Made by a program: the position numbers and the translations under genes. This document shows positions 40,254 through 49,752 of a DNA stretch of 64,000 nucleotides, piece after piece. A model generated the notes under the pieces. That model saw only the letters and a program-made list of their open reading frames with translations. It did not search any database and was not told the DNA's origin. The first letter of the stretch is position 1, and each line of letters begins with the position of its first letter. The stretch comes from Domibacillus tundrae (GTDB taxonomy: Bacteria > Bacillota > Bacilli > Bacillales > Domibacillaceae): contig NZ_LAJA01000005.1 of NCBI RefSeq assembly GCF_000970675.1, positions 1 to 64,000 of the forward strand, in the 5' to 3' direction.

Positions 40254-42434
40254 TTAACGTAACGTTTCTAGAATCGCATCGCCATTTTGGGCAATACGGA
40301 CGATCGCATGTGTTTTTTCTTCCCATTCTGTTCCGGTGTTTTCAGGGATGAAGAAATGCTCGATCCCGAGCGTTAACGTCCCGTATTGGCCTTTTCCTTT
40401 CAGGAAGAGCTCTTTTTTTATACCCGCTTCAACAAATTCTTCTGCTTTATAAACTGGGATTTTCTGGCCATTATATTCAATCGAGGTGGAAGAAGGCTTC
40501 AAGATGACATCGATTTTCCCCTCGGGCGGAGCTGTTGAGCTGTTTAAAAATTGGTCATTGTAATCAGCCTGAACGTCGTACCCCAGCTGAACATAATCTC
40601 CTTGAATAAAAGAACGCGGATCAACAGGCGCCAGCTCCAGTGCTGCGATTTCCCCATTTTGGATAAGCTGTTCTTTTTGCCACGCGGTTACTAGCACGAA
40701 AGCAGATTGCAGTACGAGGATAGCTGCAAACAAACCGGCACTCCATTTTTTCACAGAAACAGGAGTGGTATGCTTTCGTCCCCACACAAACCAGATTGTG
40801 AAAAAGAGAACGCTGATCAGCAAAAACGTAAGTGATTTATGCAAAAGCAGCCAGGCGTATTCGTAATACTTCCAAATGAAAAATCCGATAAAAGCTGCCC
40901 AGACCGGCCAGCGGTACAGCCGCGTCTCAAGAATAGGCTTAAACAGGTGCCAAAAAATGCAGACGAGAAAAGCGGCATGCAGGAGCAAAGAATCCCAGCC
41001 TTTTTCCGTTAACGAATAAAGCGCAAAGACGAGTGACAGCCAAAAAGCAGAGAGGCCAATTGGAAGGTTCTTTAATAAAAGAAACACAACGGCATTGCCA
41101 GCTGCGGCTGAAAATAAAACCCACGTACTAATGGAAAGAGACACATGGTTTTCGGAAAGCAAATGAAGAATGCCATAAAGAAGAGATGCATTCGCTGCCG
41201 TATAATACAAAATGGCTTCTTTCTTTTTAAACAGCAGCACTGTCAGCAAAACCAACGGAGTGGTGATAAAGAATGCTGGCCATACGTGCGGCCATTCCGA
41301 AATAATATAAGAAAACAAAAAAACAATTCCAGTAATTTGTAGGGTCATGCGGACGACTAACCATGCTTCTTTTTTCACGGCAAGGCCGACACTAACACAC
41401 AGCACTGCCAAAACAAGAAAGCTGAGCGAAAAATTACCGCTGAATCCAAAAATCATCCCGACAAACGAACTGAGGGAGAACACGGCGATCAGCGTTCCAA
41501 TAAAAGCGAGCACACCGGTAAAAAAAGTCACCATGTATCTTGCCCATTTCCGGTCGTGTCCGGCAGAGGACAGCTTAATCTTTCGCAGGCCGATAATGCT
41601 GAAGGCGAAAAGCAGCAGCAGCATAGGGAAACCGGTGTAGAAAATAAATTCACCAATTAATTGAAACGTCATGTAAAAGACGTTCGGAACAACGTATAAA
41701 CCAAAAAATAAAAGATGAACGGCCAGATCAAACGGATGACTTTTTGGCGCATTCATAAAAGCTCTCCAAAAAATTACTATAAATGCAATATACAGGATAT
41801 GAAGAAGAATAAAGACAGCGCGATAATCCATTTCGCTTGCAAACGTGTCGTACAGCATATGCTTATTCAGCAAATAAACAGCACAGCTTTGCATGACAAT
41901 GAGAGAAACAAATGAAAGTTTTTGCTCTTGAACTTTGCGCCAAAAAACGTAGATGGCTCCGTGGAGGACAATCGCTCCGAAATAAATGAGCAGCTGTTCG
42001 CCGTCTGTATACGTAAGAAATGTACTAGTCGGATAAAGCTTGAGCCAAAATGTCAGTTCAAACAGGAAAAACGACAGCCAGTAAAGCGGACGGTAGCGGG
42101 TAAAGACTGCCAGTAATACGGATGGAATAAGCGTAACAAGAAATAAAATGTACGAATCCGCATGTGAATTGTACATTTGCCCGAGGAGTGCCGTCGCGAC
42201 CGCAAAAGCGATGACAGATAAGAAAAGCCACCAATTGCTAAGATACGCAAACGTATGGCTGCGCCGATAAAAAAAGGCTCCGGACGCACAAAGGAGTAAA
42301 ATCGACATACACAGCCCAATTTTTACCGGACGATCAAAGCCGGGCCAGTTGGAGGCAAAAAAGTATACAACCGCAGCGATGAAAAAAATGAGTCCGAGTA
42401 AATACGGAATATCCCTCCGTTTTTGCGTAATCAT
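40254..42434 (-). CDS. DUF2157/DUF4401 membrane protein with GDYXXLXY domain
   Basis: A 726-residue integral membrane protein. Residues 1-580 contain roughly twenty hydrophobic segments in the DUF2157/DUF4401 style; residues 590-726 form the extracytoplasmic GDYXXLXY domain, with its namesake motif PRSFIQGDYVQLGYDV. In many genomes the membrane and GDYXXLXY parts are separate neighbouring genes; here they are one chain. Function unknown. SD GGAGGGGG precedes the ATG. The upstream promoter region contains the tail of a decayed TspO-like gene. Confidence 0.78.
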   Translation of the reverse strand: MITQKRRDIPYLLGLIFFIAAVVYFFASNWPGFDRPVKIGLCMSILLLCASGAFFYRRSHTFAYLSNWWLFLSVIAFAVATALLGQMYNSHADSYILFLVTLIPSVLLAVFTRYRPLYWLSFFLFELTFWLKLYPTSTFLTYTDGEQLLIYFGAIVLHGAIYVFWRKVQEQKLSFVSLIVMQSCAVYLLNKHMLYDTFASEMDYRAVFILLHILYIAFIVIFWRAFMNAPKSHPFDLAVHLLFFGLYVVPNVFYMTFQLIGEFIFYTGFPMLLLLFAFSIIGLRKIKLSSAGHDRKWARYMVTFFTGVLAFIGTLIAVFSLSSFVGMIFGFSGNFSLSFLVLAVLCVSVGLAVKKEAWLVVRMTLQITGIVFLFSYIISEWPHVWPAFFITTPLVLLTVLLFKKKEAILYYTAANASLLYGILHLLSENHVSLSISTWVLFSAAAGNAVVFLLLKNLPIGLSAFWLSLVFALYSLTEKGWDSLLLHAAFLVCIFWHLFKPILETRLYRWPVWAAFIGFFIWKYYEYAWLLLHKSLTFLLISVLFFTIWFVWGRKHTTPVSVKKWSAGLFAAILVLQSAFVLVTAWQKEQLIQNGEIAALELAPVDPRSFIQGDYVQLGYDVQADYNDQFLNSSTAPPEGKIDVILKPSSTSIEYNGQKIPVYKAEEFVEAGIKKELFLKGKGQYGTLTLGIEHFFIPENTGTEWEEKTHAIVRIAQNGDAILETLR

Positions 42435-42473
42435 CCTATAACCCCCTCCTACTTTTTCTGTAGTATAAGTATA

Positions 42474-42757
42474 CTATCTTTCTAGAAAAGAAGAGAGCAG
42501 AACGGCAACAGAAGCGGTAATTGCTGCATATGCAGCTAATGGTTCGCCATCCCAGTTTTGGACAGCAATGCCGGTAAGCCTCTAAACGAAAACGAACGGG
42601 TACGTGCGGTCGTCGTGTGAAAGCTGGTGGAGTGAAGAGCACTATTAATTTATCGGAAATTTCACCAGTTGTCTGCCCGTTCAATGGCAGAGCATTCGCC
42701 AGGCCATTCACTGAAATGACAAATATAAGAGTCAAAAGATGAATCCAAGAAATTCAC
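42474..42757 (-). pseudogene. TspO/MBR-family gene remnant
   Basis: The minus strand carries the well-known TspO start ([20 protein letters not shown], then LFTPP) followed within 30 codons, after a large internal deletion and a frame change, by a membrane-protein C-terminus ([20 protein letters not shown] ... FLER) ending at a TAG at 42474. A GTG at 42757 with AGGGAG before it marks the old start, itself out of frame. The tryptophan-rich middle is missing, so the gene is dead. Confidence 0.7.
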
Positions 42758-42888
42758 AGAAAATCGCTCCCTTTTTCTTTCTGTTCCCTTTAAAAGCTAT
42801 GCACTAACACTTGTCCTTTTTCTGATTGCTATTTCGAAATAATTTATTTGATTGTGATTTATCTCTATAAAAATGAATTAAAGAAAGG

Positions 42889-42933
42889 AAAAAAGACGTT
42901 GGTTATCTGATTTTCGATAATCAACGTCTTTTT
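42889..42933 (-). terminator. terminator of topB
   Basis: AAAAAGACGTTGGTTATC pairs with GATAATCAACGTCTTTTT, a very long stem directly downstream of topB. Confidence 0.9.
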
Positions 42934-42943
42934 CATTTAAGGA

Positions 42944-45133
42944 TTAGTCAAATTTTAAACCTTTTAACGCCTCTGCAAGTGCATTGTTTAAAGGTTCTTC
43001 TTGTTTATCTTGTTGGTTTAAATATTTCTGTACGGAACGTTTATCCACTTTACCACCAGATTCTTTCTTACGTCTTGCTTCAAAAGCAGATAATTTCTCG
43101 CGATACCCACATTTACATGTAAAGATCTGACCGTCTCCTTCACCACGAAGTTCCAGCTTTTTCTTACATTGCGGACAACGTGCATTCGTTACACGTGCGA
43201 CGTTTTTACGGTGACCGCATTCCCGATCTTGACAGACAAGCATTTTTCCTTTTTTGCCGTTCACTTCAAGCATCGGTTTTCCACAGTCCGGGCAGGATTT
43301 CGTTGAAATATTGTCATGCTTGTATTTTTTATCGCTGGATTTAATTTCAGAAACGATTTTCTTTGCGTAGTTTTTCATCTCTGAAATAAATACTTCTTTT
43401 TTCAGTTTGCCGTTTGCAATAGCCTCTAGCTTTTGCTCCCATTCGGCTGTTAGGGTAGGGGATTGTAACTCTTCGGGCACTAAATCAAGCAGCTGCCGGC
43501 CTTTTGAAGTAATGTGAATGTCTTTGCCGCGCTTTTCAATTAAGAATGAGTTAAATAGTTTATCGATAATATCAGCCCGCGTTGCAACCGTACCTAAACC
43601 ACCAGTCGATTTTAATGTGTCTGCAAGCTGTTTGTTTTGCGTGTCCATATACTTCGTAGGGTTTTCCATTGCCGAAAGTAATGTCGCTTCATTAAAGCGT
43701 GCAGGTGGCTTTGTCTGTCCTGATGTTTGTGCAATCAATTTTACGTTTAATGTATCGCCTTTTGCGATGCGGGGTAAAATTTGTTCTTTCAGATCATCTG
43801 CTGCCTCGCCATCTTCAAATTGATTTTCGTATGCTTCTTTCCAGCCACTAGATAAAATTGTTTTCCCTCTAGCAACAAAATTCTCATTACCAATTTTTGC
43901 CCGAAGCGTTAATTGCTCATATTCAAATGGTGGGAGTAATACAGCTAAGAACCGTTTAACAACTAAATCATAAATTTTGCGTTCTTTATCCGTAAAAGCT
44001 GAAAAATTTACGTAATCTTCTGTTGGAATAATAGCATGATGATCTGATACTTTACTGTCATCAACAAATGCCTTAGAAGCTTTTATAGGCTTGTTTAATA
44101 TCTTGTTAGTTAATGAACGATATTCTCCTGCTCCACAGGCTTTAAGACGCTCAGGAAGAGTTTCCACGATATCTGAAGAGATATAACGTGAATCTGTACG
44201 AGGGTACGTTAACACTTTGTGCTGCTCATACAGCTTTTGCATAATGTTTAACGTTTCTTTTGCAGAGTAACCAAAAATCTTATTCGCATCACGTTGTAAC
44301 TCCGTTAAGTCATAGAGGCCAGGAGCAAACGACTTCTTCGGCGTTTTTTCAATTTCTGTTACGGAAGCATTTTGTGTGCCCAGTTTTTTCACAATGTCAT
44401 CGATTTTGTTTTTATCAAAACTGCGGCCATTCCCTTTTTCGTCTTGCCACGTGAGCTTCAACTTGTCTGATGTTTGAGCTTCGATGCCATAATATGTTTG
44501 AGCTTTGAAGTTTTTGATTTCGTCCTCACGCTCTGCAATGATCGCGACAACCGGCGTTTGTACACGTCCACAATTAAGCTGCGCGTTAAATTTTGTTGTC
44601 AGTGCACGAGTAGCATTAAGACCGATATACCAGTCTGCCTCAGACCGAGCTACTGCAGAATGATATAGGTTTTCATATGCTTTACCTGGTTTTAAATTAT
44701 TAAATCCATCTTTAATTGCTTTATCCGTTACAGATGAAATCCATAGTCGCTTCACAGGCTTATTTACTTTTGCCTTATCAATAATCCAGCGAGCTACTAG
44801 TTCACCTTCACGGCCAGCATCTGTCGCAATTATAACGTGTGACACATCACCACGTGTAAGTTGAGATTTAACAGCATTAAATTGCTTGCCCGACTGCTTA
44901 ATAACTGTTAATTTCAAGCGTTCTGGCAGCATCGGCAAATCTTCTAAGTTCCACGTTTTATATTTCATATCATAATTTTCAGGATCAGCTAGTGTTACAA
45001 GATGTCCTAAAGCCCATGTAATGATATATTTATCTCCCTCAAGAAATCCGTTGCCTTTTTTATTACAATTCAATACACGCGCAATATCACGAGCTACTGA
45101 CGGCTTTTCAGCTAAAACTAAGCTTTTTACCAT
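42944..45133 (-). CDS. topB: DNA topoisomerase III
   Basis: A 729-residue type IA topoisomerase that decatenates DNA. The Toprim domain (LVLAEKPSVARDIA; DAGREGELVARWII with acidic metal residues) is followed by the active-site region with Tyr in VLTYPRTDSRY, and the family GRVQTPVVAII. The C-terminus has two zinc ribbons (CPDCGKPM...CQDRECG; CPQCKKKLE...CKCG) and a basic-acidic tail (LNNALAEALKGLKFD). ATG 45133 has AAAGGA upstream; the ATG at 45142 overlaps the SD. Low G+C relative to neighbours suggests transfer, but I did not compute it. Confidence 0.94.
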   Translation of the reverse strand: MVKSLVLAEKPSVARDIARVLNCNKKGNGFLEGDKYIITWALGHLVTLADPENYDMKYKTWNLEDLPMLPERLKLTVIKQSGKQFNAVKSQLTRGDVSHVIIATDAGREGELVARWIIDKAKVNKPVKRLWISSVTDKAIKDGFNNLKPGKAYENLYHSAVARSEADWYIGLNATRALTTKFNAQLNCGRVQTPVVAIIAEREDEIKNFKAQTYYGIEAQTSDKLKLTWQDEKGNGRSFDKNKIDDIVKKLGTQNASVTEIEKTPKKSFAPGLYDLTELQRDANKIFGYSAKETLNIMQKLYEQHKVLTYPRTDSRYISSDIVETLPERLKACGAGEYRSLTNKILNKPIKASKAFVDDSKVSDHHAIIPTEDYVNFSAFTDKERKIYDLVVKRFLAVLLPPFEYEQLTLRAKIGNENFVARGKTILSSGWKEAYENQFEDGEAADDLKEQILPRIAKGDTLNVKLIAQTSGQTKPPARFNEATLLSAMENPTKYMDTQNKQLADTLKSTGGLGTVATRADIIDKLFNSFLIEKRGKDIHITSKGRQLLDLVPEELQSPTLTAEWEQKLEAIANGKLKKEVFISEMKNYAKKIVSEIKSSDKKYKHDNISTKSCPDCGKPMLEVNGKKGKMLVCQDRECGHRKNVARVTNARCPQCKKKLELRGEGDGQIFTCKCGYREKLSAFEARRKKESGGKVDKRSVQKYLNQQDKQEEPLNNALAEALKGLKFD

Positions 45134-45211
45134 TTTAAACATCCTTTCTTACATACATAAAATAAATATTAGCATAGATGTAAGGAGGAAGTGGAGTGAT
45201 CGCTTTAACAA

Positions 45212-45520
45212 ATGAAAATTACAAGTCTAAATCCTCATTATATGAAAGAAATCTGTGGCTGCGTAAAAAACGCGACCAAAGAAATTAAAAACAGCGAGAC
45301 GTTCTTCTGTTTGTCTGCAAATGCGGCCGGCAGGAAAAGTTATCCACTTTTGAAAAACGAAAGTAAAAAAAGCGGCCAAGGTGCTGCTAACAAACGCGAT
45401 GTGAATCAACATTTGAAAAAGGAGGACAAAGACGAACCGATCAACACGGTACTTGCCGATGTATTAAAAATTTGGAATTATAATCAGGAAATCGTTCTTG
45501 AATTTATTATTGGAAAATAA
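45212..45520 (+). pseudogene. decayed C-terminal fragment of a second topB
   Basis: The plus strand, facing away from topB, encodes pieces of the TopB C-terminus in more than one frame: VCKCGRQEKLSTFEKRK (compare TCKCGYREKLSAFEARRKK) in one frame ending at a TAA, and NKRDVNQHLKKEDKDEPINT, VLADVLK (compare DKRSVQKYLNQQDKQEEPLN, NALAEALK) in the frame of the 102-codon ORF. The open frame is therefore a chimera of one true and one shifted segment. It is a remnant of a divergent topB copy, not a functional gene. Confidence 0.65.
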
Positions 45521-45533
45521 TAATCGGGAACGG

Positions 45534-45563
45534 TTGTTTTTTTTCAGAAAAGGTGTCTATAAT
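45534..45563 (+). promoter_or_regulatory. sigma-A-like promoter of metA
   Basis: TTGTTT at 45534 and TATAAT at 45558-45563, spacing 18. Downstream lies AAGATATATCTT (about 45573-45584), a perfect 12-bp palindrome that could be an operator. Confidence 0.5.
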
Positions 45564-45604
45564 TATTTGACAAAGATATATCTTGTTTTAAAGGGAGGAA
45601 AATT

Positions 45605-46513
45605 ATGCCGATTACTATACCGCATCAGCTGCCGGCACGCGAAGTTTTAGAAAGAGAGAATATTTTCGTTATGGACGCGGATCGTGCCAGAATGCAGGAT
45701 ATCCGCCCGCTTAATATTTTAATTTTGAATCTAATGCCGGAAAAAGAAAAAACAGAAGCCCACCTTTTGCGCCTGCTTGGTAACACGCCGCTTCAGGTAA
45801 ATGTTTCGTTTTTATATACAGCGACCTATGAATCGAAAAATGTAAGCAAATCACACCTTGAGCAGTTTTATATTACGCTTGAGGATGCAAAAAGCCGCCG
45901 CTACGATGGATTGATTATTACCGGTGCACCGATTGAGCTAATGGAATTTGAAGACGTCAATTACTGGCCGGAGCTGCAGGATGTTATGGATTGGGCGAAA
46001 ACGAATGTGACATCCACGCTTCATATTTGCTGGGGTGCCCAGGCAGCACTGTACCATCATTACGGCATCGGTAAATTTGAGCTGCCGAAAAAGTGCTCTG
46101 GTATATTTAAACATACAATCACGGATCCGACCGTGAAATTGCTGCGGGGTTTTGATGACGAATTTTACTCACCCGTTTCGCGCTATACGGATGTGAGCCA
46201 AGAAGCGATTGAAACGCATGAAGACTTAATTTTGCTCGCCTCTTCGCCGGAAGCGGGTCCTCTGTTAATGATGTCTAAAGATGCACGAAACATTATGATT
46301 ACCGGTCACCTTGAGTACGATGCGACCACACTAGCGGAAGAATACGAACGCGACTGTGCGAAGGGCGTTGAGGCTGAATTGCCGGAGAATTATTTTCCGG
46401 ATAATAATCCCGGGAAACGGCCGCCGAACAAATGGCGCTCCCACGCTCATCTGTTGTACTCCAACTGGCTGAACTATTATGTTTACCAAGAAACACCATA
46501 CGAGTGGAAATGA
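45605..46513 (+). CDS. metA: homoserine O-acetyltransferase (MetA)
   Basis: MetA acylates homoserine in the first committed step of methionine synthesis. The 302 residues carry the catalytic Cys142 (HICWGAQA), His235 and Glu237 (GHLEYD). Residue 111 is Glu (GAPIELMEF), the residue that in Bacillus MetA selects acetyl-CoA; succinyl-CoA enzymes have Gly there. So acetylation is predicted despite the historical name homoserine O-succinyltransferase. SD AAGGGAGG precedes the ATG. I find no S-box or T-box in its leader. Confidence 0.95.
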   Translation: MPITIPHQLPAREVLERENIFVMDADRARMQDIRPLNILILNLMPEKEKTEAHLLRLLGNTPLQVNVSFLYTATYESKNVSKSHLEQFYITLEDAKSRRYDGLIITGAPIELMEFEDVNYWPELQDVMDWAKTNVTSTLHICWGAQAALYHHYGIGKFELPKKCSGIFKHTITDPTVKLLRGFDDEFYSPVSRYTDVSQEAIETHEDLILLASSPEAGPLLMMSKDARNIMITGHLEYDATTLAEEYERDCAKGVEAELPENYFPDNNPGKRPPNKWRSHAHLLYSNWLNYYVYQETPYEWK

Positions 46514-46521
46514 AAGAGCAA

Positions 46522-46551
46522 GACCGTCCATGTGTAATGGACGGGTTTTTT
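46522..46551 (+). terminator. terminator of metA
   Basis: CCGTCCAT / ATGGACGG with GTGTA loop and a T run, nine bases after the stop. Confidence 0.9.
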
Positions 46552-46707
46552 GTTTACCGGCTGGATCCAAATGATGATAAGTGGACATGAAAGAGTAAGG
46601 AGTAGATAAAAACTGAGCAAAATGGACATAAAACGATGTGTGTGGAGGAGCGAAGACTTAAAAGTGCGATATCCTGGCAGCGCCTTTATTAGCACATCCT
46701 GTGCGTC

Positions 46708-46740
46708 AAAAGCGCCGCCGATGATACATCGGGGCGCCCA
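46708..46740 (-). terminator. terminator of the nitrilase-family gene
   Basis: On the minus strand GCGCCCCGATG-TAT-CATCGGCGGCGC followed by TTTT. The 46555-46707 stretch between has no supported gene. Confidence 0.7.
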
Positions 46741-46748
46741 ACTATTAC

Positions 46749-47525
46749 TTAATAAAATGATTCGCGCCGGTCTTCAAATACTGGAATGCGGCTGCGGATT
46801 TCATCAATGGCATCAAAGTCAACATCGCCAATGAGCATTTCTTCGTTTTCTCCTGCTTCGGCAATCACTTCACCCCAAGGCCCGACAATAATGGAATGCC
46901 CGGCAAACTGGTTGTCAGGGTCAGAACCCGAACGGTTGCACGCTACAACATATGCCTGATTTTCAATCGCGCGGGCCATCAGCAGCGTACGCCAGTGATC
47001 GACGCGGGCAAGGGGCCATTCCGCGGGTACAAATAAGACACGCGCCCCGTTTAAAACCTGCTTTCTAAACCATTCCGGAAAACGGATGTCATAGCAAATA
47101 AAGCCGGCCATCGTTTCGCCGGCAAGTTCAAACAAGCCGTCACCGTCGCCATCGATCAAATATTTTTCTTCGTTCATAAGCCGGAACAAATGCAGCTTGC
47201 TATACTCATGAACAATGGCGCCAGTTTTATCCACAACGATCATCGTATTTTTCACGCCATCGCCTGTATCATTGGCGACAGAACCGCCCACGATGTGCAT
47301 ATTGTATTGTTTCGCCATTTTCGTCAAAAACGCTTTAGCCCGTTCAGCTCTGTGGTCCGCAATTTCATCCAATCTCGTTAAATCATAGCCGGTTGTCCAA
47401 AGTTCCGGCAGCACGGCCAATTCACAGCCGGCGTCACTCGCTTTTTTCAAAAAGTCCGCCGCCTGGTCGTAATTCGCTTCCGGATCGCCAAACGTTATGT
47501 CCATTTGCAAGCAAGCTATTTTCAT
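46749..47525 (-). CDS. carbon-nitrogen hydrolase, omega-amidase (MtnU/YkrU) type
   Basis: A 258-residue nitrilase-superfamily amidase with the Glu-Lys-Cys triad: Glu in LPELWTTGYD, Lys in YSKLHLFRL and Cys in ICYDIRFPEWFR. The length and motifs resemble omega-amidases such as B. subtilis MtnU (YkrU), which hydrolyses the alpha-keto acid amide left by glutamine transamination in the methionine salvage pathway. Adjacent metA and a SAM riboswitch fit a sulfur-amino-acid role, but no mtn genes are here. ATG 47525 has TGGAGATGA upstream; the longer frame runs through the divergent promoter. Confidence 0.82.
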   Translation of the reverse strand: MKIACLQMDITFGDPEANYDQAADFLKKASDAGCELAVLPELWTTGYDLTRLDEIADHRAERAKAFLTKMAKQYNMHIVGGSVANDTGDGVKNTMIVVDKTGAIVHEYSKLHLFRLMNEEKYLIDGDGDGLFELAGETMAGFICYDIRFPEWFRKQVLNGARVLFVPAEWPLARVDHWRTLLMARAIENQAYVVACNRSGSDPDNQFAGHSIIVGPWGEVIAEAGENEEMLIGDVDFDAIDEIRSRIPVFEDRRESFY

Positions 47526-47565
47526 CTCGTCATCTCCAGATTCATTTTCAAAAATTGTAACACGG

Positions 47566-47594
47566 TTGACAGTGAAAATGAAACGTGGCATAAT
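47566..47594 (+). promoter_or_regulatory. sigma-A promoter of the SAM-riboswitch transcript
   Basis: TTGACA at 47566-47571 and CATAAT at 47589-47594 with exactly 17 bp between, about 33 bp before the aptamer. Confidence 0.8.
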
Positions 47595-47626
47595 CCTTCT
47601 TAATAAACAAACGGACAACTGAATAC

Positions 47627-47731
47627 ATCTTATCAAGAGCAGGTGGAGGGACAAGCCCGATGATACCCGGCAACCGACCTATTTTAGGCACGGTGCTAAT
47701 TCTTGCAGCGAAAGCTGAGAGATAAGAAGAT
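47627..47731 (+). promoter_or_regulatory. SAM-I (S-box) riboswitch aptamer
   Basis: All S-box blocks occur in order: CTTATCAAGAG, GGTGGAGGGA, GATGATACCCGGCAACC, GGTGCTAATTC, and GCTGAGAGATAAGAAG pairing with the start. The downstream terminator (47740-47776) is the expression platform. Confidence 0.95.
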
Positions 47732-47739
47732 GAACAAGG

Positions 47740-47776
47740 AACCTTTCTTCTTATTTCGTGAAGAAAGGTTTTTTTA
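47740..47776 (+). terminator. SAM-controlled terminator
   Basis: AACCTTTCTTC / GAAGAAAGGTT with eight or more T, directly behind the S-box. High SAM should stabilise it and switch the gene off. Confidence 0.9.
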
Positions 47777-47799
47777 TTTTCCAAAAGGAGGCGTCGGAC

Positions 47800-48312
47800 A
47801 TGACCGTTATCGACAAAACAGACAAACCATTGAAAATTGAACAAGGAAATTTATACGCCACAATTCATCCGCAGCAAGGAGAGCGCGTCATGATTATCGG
47901 CGGCTCCGAAACGCTGATGGCTCGATGTTCAGACGCAGGCGCGGCTGTTTTGCCGGCTGCTTCTTTTTCACAGGTGAAGCAAAATGAATTCGATACCGTG
48001 GCCGCTCCTTTGTCGATTCACCCCTATGCAGACGGCGCGCAGTGGACGGCAAAAGCGTATGAAGCATTAAGGCAGGGCGGCCGGTTTGTGGCAGATTTTG
48101 CAGAAGCTGATTCCCTGCCATCTGCTACTGACTTTCCATATGCGGAATCACTGGCCGGCTATTGGGAGCGCCTGAAAGCGGCCGGTTTTTCAACGATTTT
48201 TTTTCAGCAGCTGTCAGCGGACTCAGCAAAAGAAGCAGTTTTAAACGGCTGGACGGAGCTTGTGCCCTCGAAATACCCGGTCACGGTCAATCGGTTTATC
48301 GCAGTGAAATAG
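47800..48312 (+). CDS. short methyltransferase-like protein under SAM riboswitch control
   Basis: A 170-residue protein of unknown function. After a short N-terminal strand region, residues 30-165 follow the order of a Rossmann methyltransferase: GERVMIIGGSETLMARC (in place of the glycine-rich motif I), NEFDTVAAPLSIHPYADGAQ (motif IV-like), LRQGGRFVADFAE (motif V-like) and LKAAGFSTIFFQQ. The SAM-binding loop is degenerate and the chain is shorter than normal class I methyltransferases. SD AAAAGGAGG precedes ATG 47800. Riboswitch control ties it to methionine/SAM supply; enzyme, binding protein or regulator remain open. Confidence 0.65.
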   Translation: MTVIDKTDKPLKIEQGNLYATIHPQQGERVMIIGGSETLMARCSDAGAAVLPAASFSQVKQNEFDTVAAPLSIHPYADGAQWTAKAYEALRQGGRFVADFAEADSLPSATDFPYAESLAGYWERLKAAGFSTIFFQQLSADSAKEAVLNGWTELVPSKYPVTVNRFIAVK

Positions 48313-48381
48313 CCTAACCATTTTCAAAACGGGTGCCTCCGTATTATGATGTAGTCATCAACATGCGAAAGGTGGCACCAC

Positions 48382-49752
48382 GTGAACATTTTTTACCAGA
48401 AAACTAACTACACAAAAGAGCAATTTTTTCATCAATATACAGCATTATCGAAAAACGAGATGCATCACGCCTTTTTAGAAAGCGGACGCGGCGGACGCTA
48501 TAGCTTCGCTGGTATCAAGCCTGCCGCCACCGCGGTTTCAAGCGAAGAAGGGCTTTTACTTAATGAAAATGGTAAAGAAGTATTGTTAAAAGGAAATCCG
48601 ATTCATGCACTTGTTTCCATCTTGAATAAACGACATGTCCCAAAGCACTCGGATTTGCCGGATTTTCAAGGCGGCGCCATTGGCTGGATCAGCTACGACT
48701 ACGTCCGGTTTATTGAACTTTTGCCCGAGACTGCCGTCAATGATCTTGGGCTGCCGGATGTTTGTTTCTTATTTTTCAACGAATGGGCGGCGTTTGATCA
48801 CGAAACAAATGAATTGTATGTGATGACACTCGCTGAAACAGATGAGGGACTTGAAGACTTGCTTAAACAGTGGCTTGATCCTGCTGAACCAATTCAGTGG
48901 GCAGCAGGAACCGGAATGGATAAGATAGATGTCTCGTTTCCGGAAGAGCAATTTAAAATAGCTGTAGAGAAAATTCGTGAATACATTGCAGCAGGCGATG
49001 TGTTCCAGGTCAATTTATCCGTCCGCCGCGCCCGTCCGTTAACCGTGCCACCGCTTTCGGTTTATGCCACACTTCGAGCGTTAAATCCGTCTCCATATAT
49101 GGCTTATATTCAAACACCGGATTTTCAAATTGTTTCCGGATCACCGGAGCTGCTTGTGAAAAAAGATGGCCAGCACCTTTCGACAAGACCGATTGCGGGC
49201 ACACGTTCACGTGGAAAAGACGATGCGGATGATGAGCGGCTGGCGGCAGAGCTGATTCATAATGAAAAAGAACGGGCCGAACACGTGATGCTTGTGGATT
49301 TGGAACGCAATGACCTTGGGCGTGTTTCACGATACGGTTCCGTTCATGTGGATGAGTTTATGGTGATTGAAAGATATTCACATGTTATGCACATTGTGTC
49401 AAATGTGCGCGGGGAGCTGGCAAAAGGAAAAACAAATGCGGATGTCATTGACGCTGTTTTTCCGGGAGGTACGATCACCGGAGCACCGAAAGTACGGACA
49501 ATGGAAATTATTGAAGAGCTGGAGCCGGTGCGACGCGGGATTTACACGGGTTCCATCGGCTGGATTGGCTACAATGGAGACATGGAGCTGAATATCGTCA
49601 TCCGGACGATGCTGAGTGCGGGAGGCTATGGATATGTTCAGGCCGGTGCAGGGATTGTGACCGATTCAAAGCCAGAATATGAATATAAAGAGTCGCTGAA
49701 AAAAGCGGCCGCAATGTTAAAAGCGATGGAACTGGCGGAGGATGCAAAATGA
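48382..49752 (+). CDS. pabB: aminodeoxychorismate synthase component I
   Basis: A 456-residue chorismate-utilising enzyme. Visible are the N-terminal component-I domain, the [12 protein letters not shown] stretch, [11 protein letters not shown], the [16 protein letters not shown] signature, [23 protein letters not shown] and the QAGAGIV end. With PabA and PabC next door it makes aminodeoxychorismate for folate. The motif is PIAGT, as in anthranilate synthase TrpE, rather than PIKGT with the nucleophilic Lys of E. coli PabB, so context decides the assignment. The start is a GTG with AAAGGTGG upstream. Confidence 0.85.
   Translation: MNIFYQKTNYTKEQFFHQYTALSKNEMHHAFLESGRGGRYSFAGIKPAATAVSSEEGLLLNENGKEVLLKGNPIHALVSILNKRHVPKHSDLPDFQGGAIGWISYDYVRFIELLPETAVNDLGLPDVCFLFFNEWAAFDHETNELYVMTLAETDEGLEDLLKQWLDPAEPIQWAAGTGMDKIDVSFPEEQFKIAVEKIREYIAAGDVFQVNLSVRRARPLTVPPLSVYATLRALNPSPYMAYIQTPDFQIVSGSPELLVKKDGQHLSTRPIAGTRSRGKDDADDERLAAELIHNEKERAEHVMLVDLERNDLGRVSRYGSVHVDEFMVIERYSHVMHIVSNVRGELAKGKTNADVIDAVFPGGTITGAPKVRTMEIIEELEPVRRGIYTGSIGWIGYNGDMELNIVIRTMLSAGGYGYVQAGAGIVTDSKPEYEYKESLKKAAAMLKAMELAEDAK

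Noticed and set aside
45521-45604. S-box or T-box before metA
   Set aside because: None of the conserved blocks is present; only a promoter and a short palindrome are seen.
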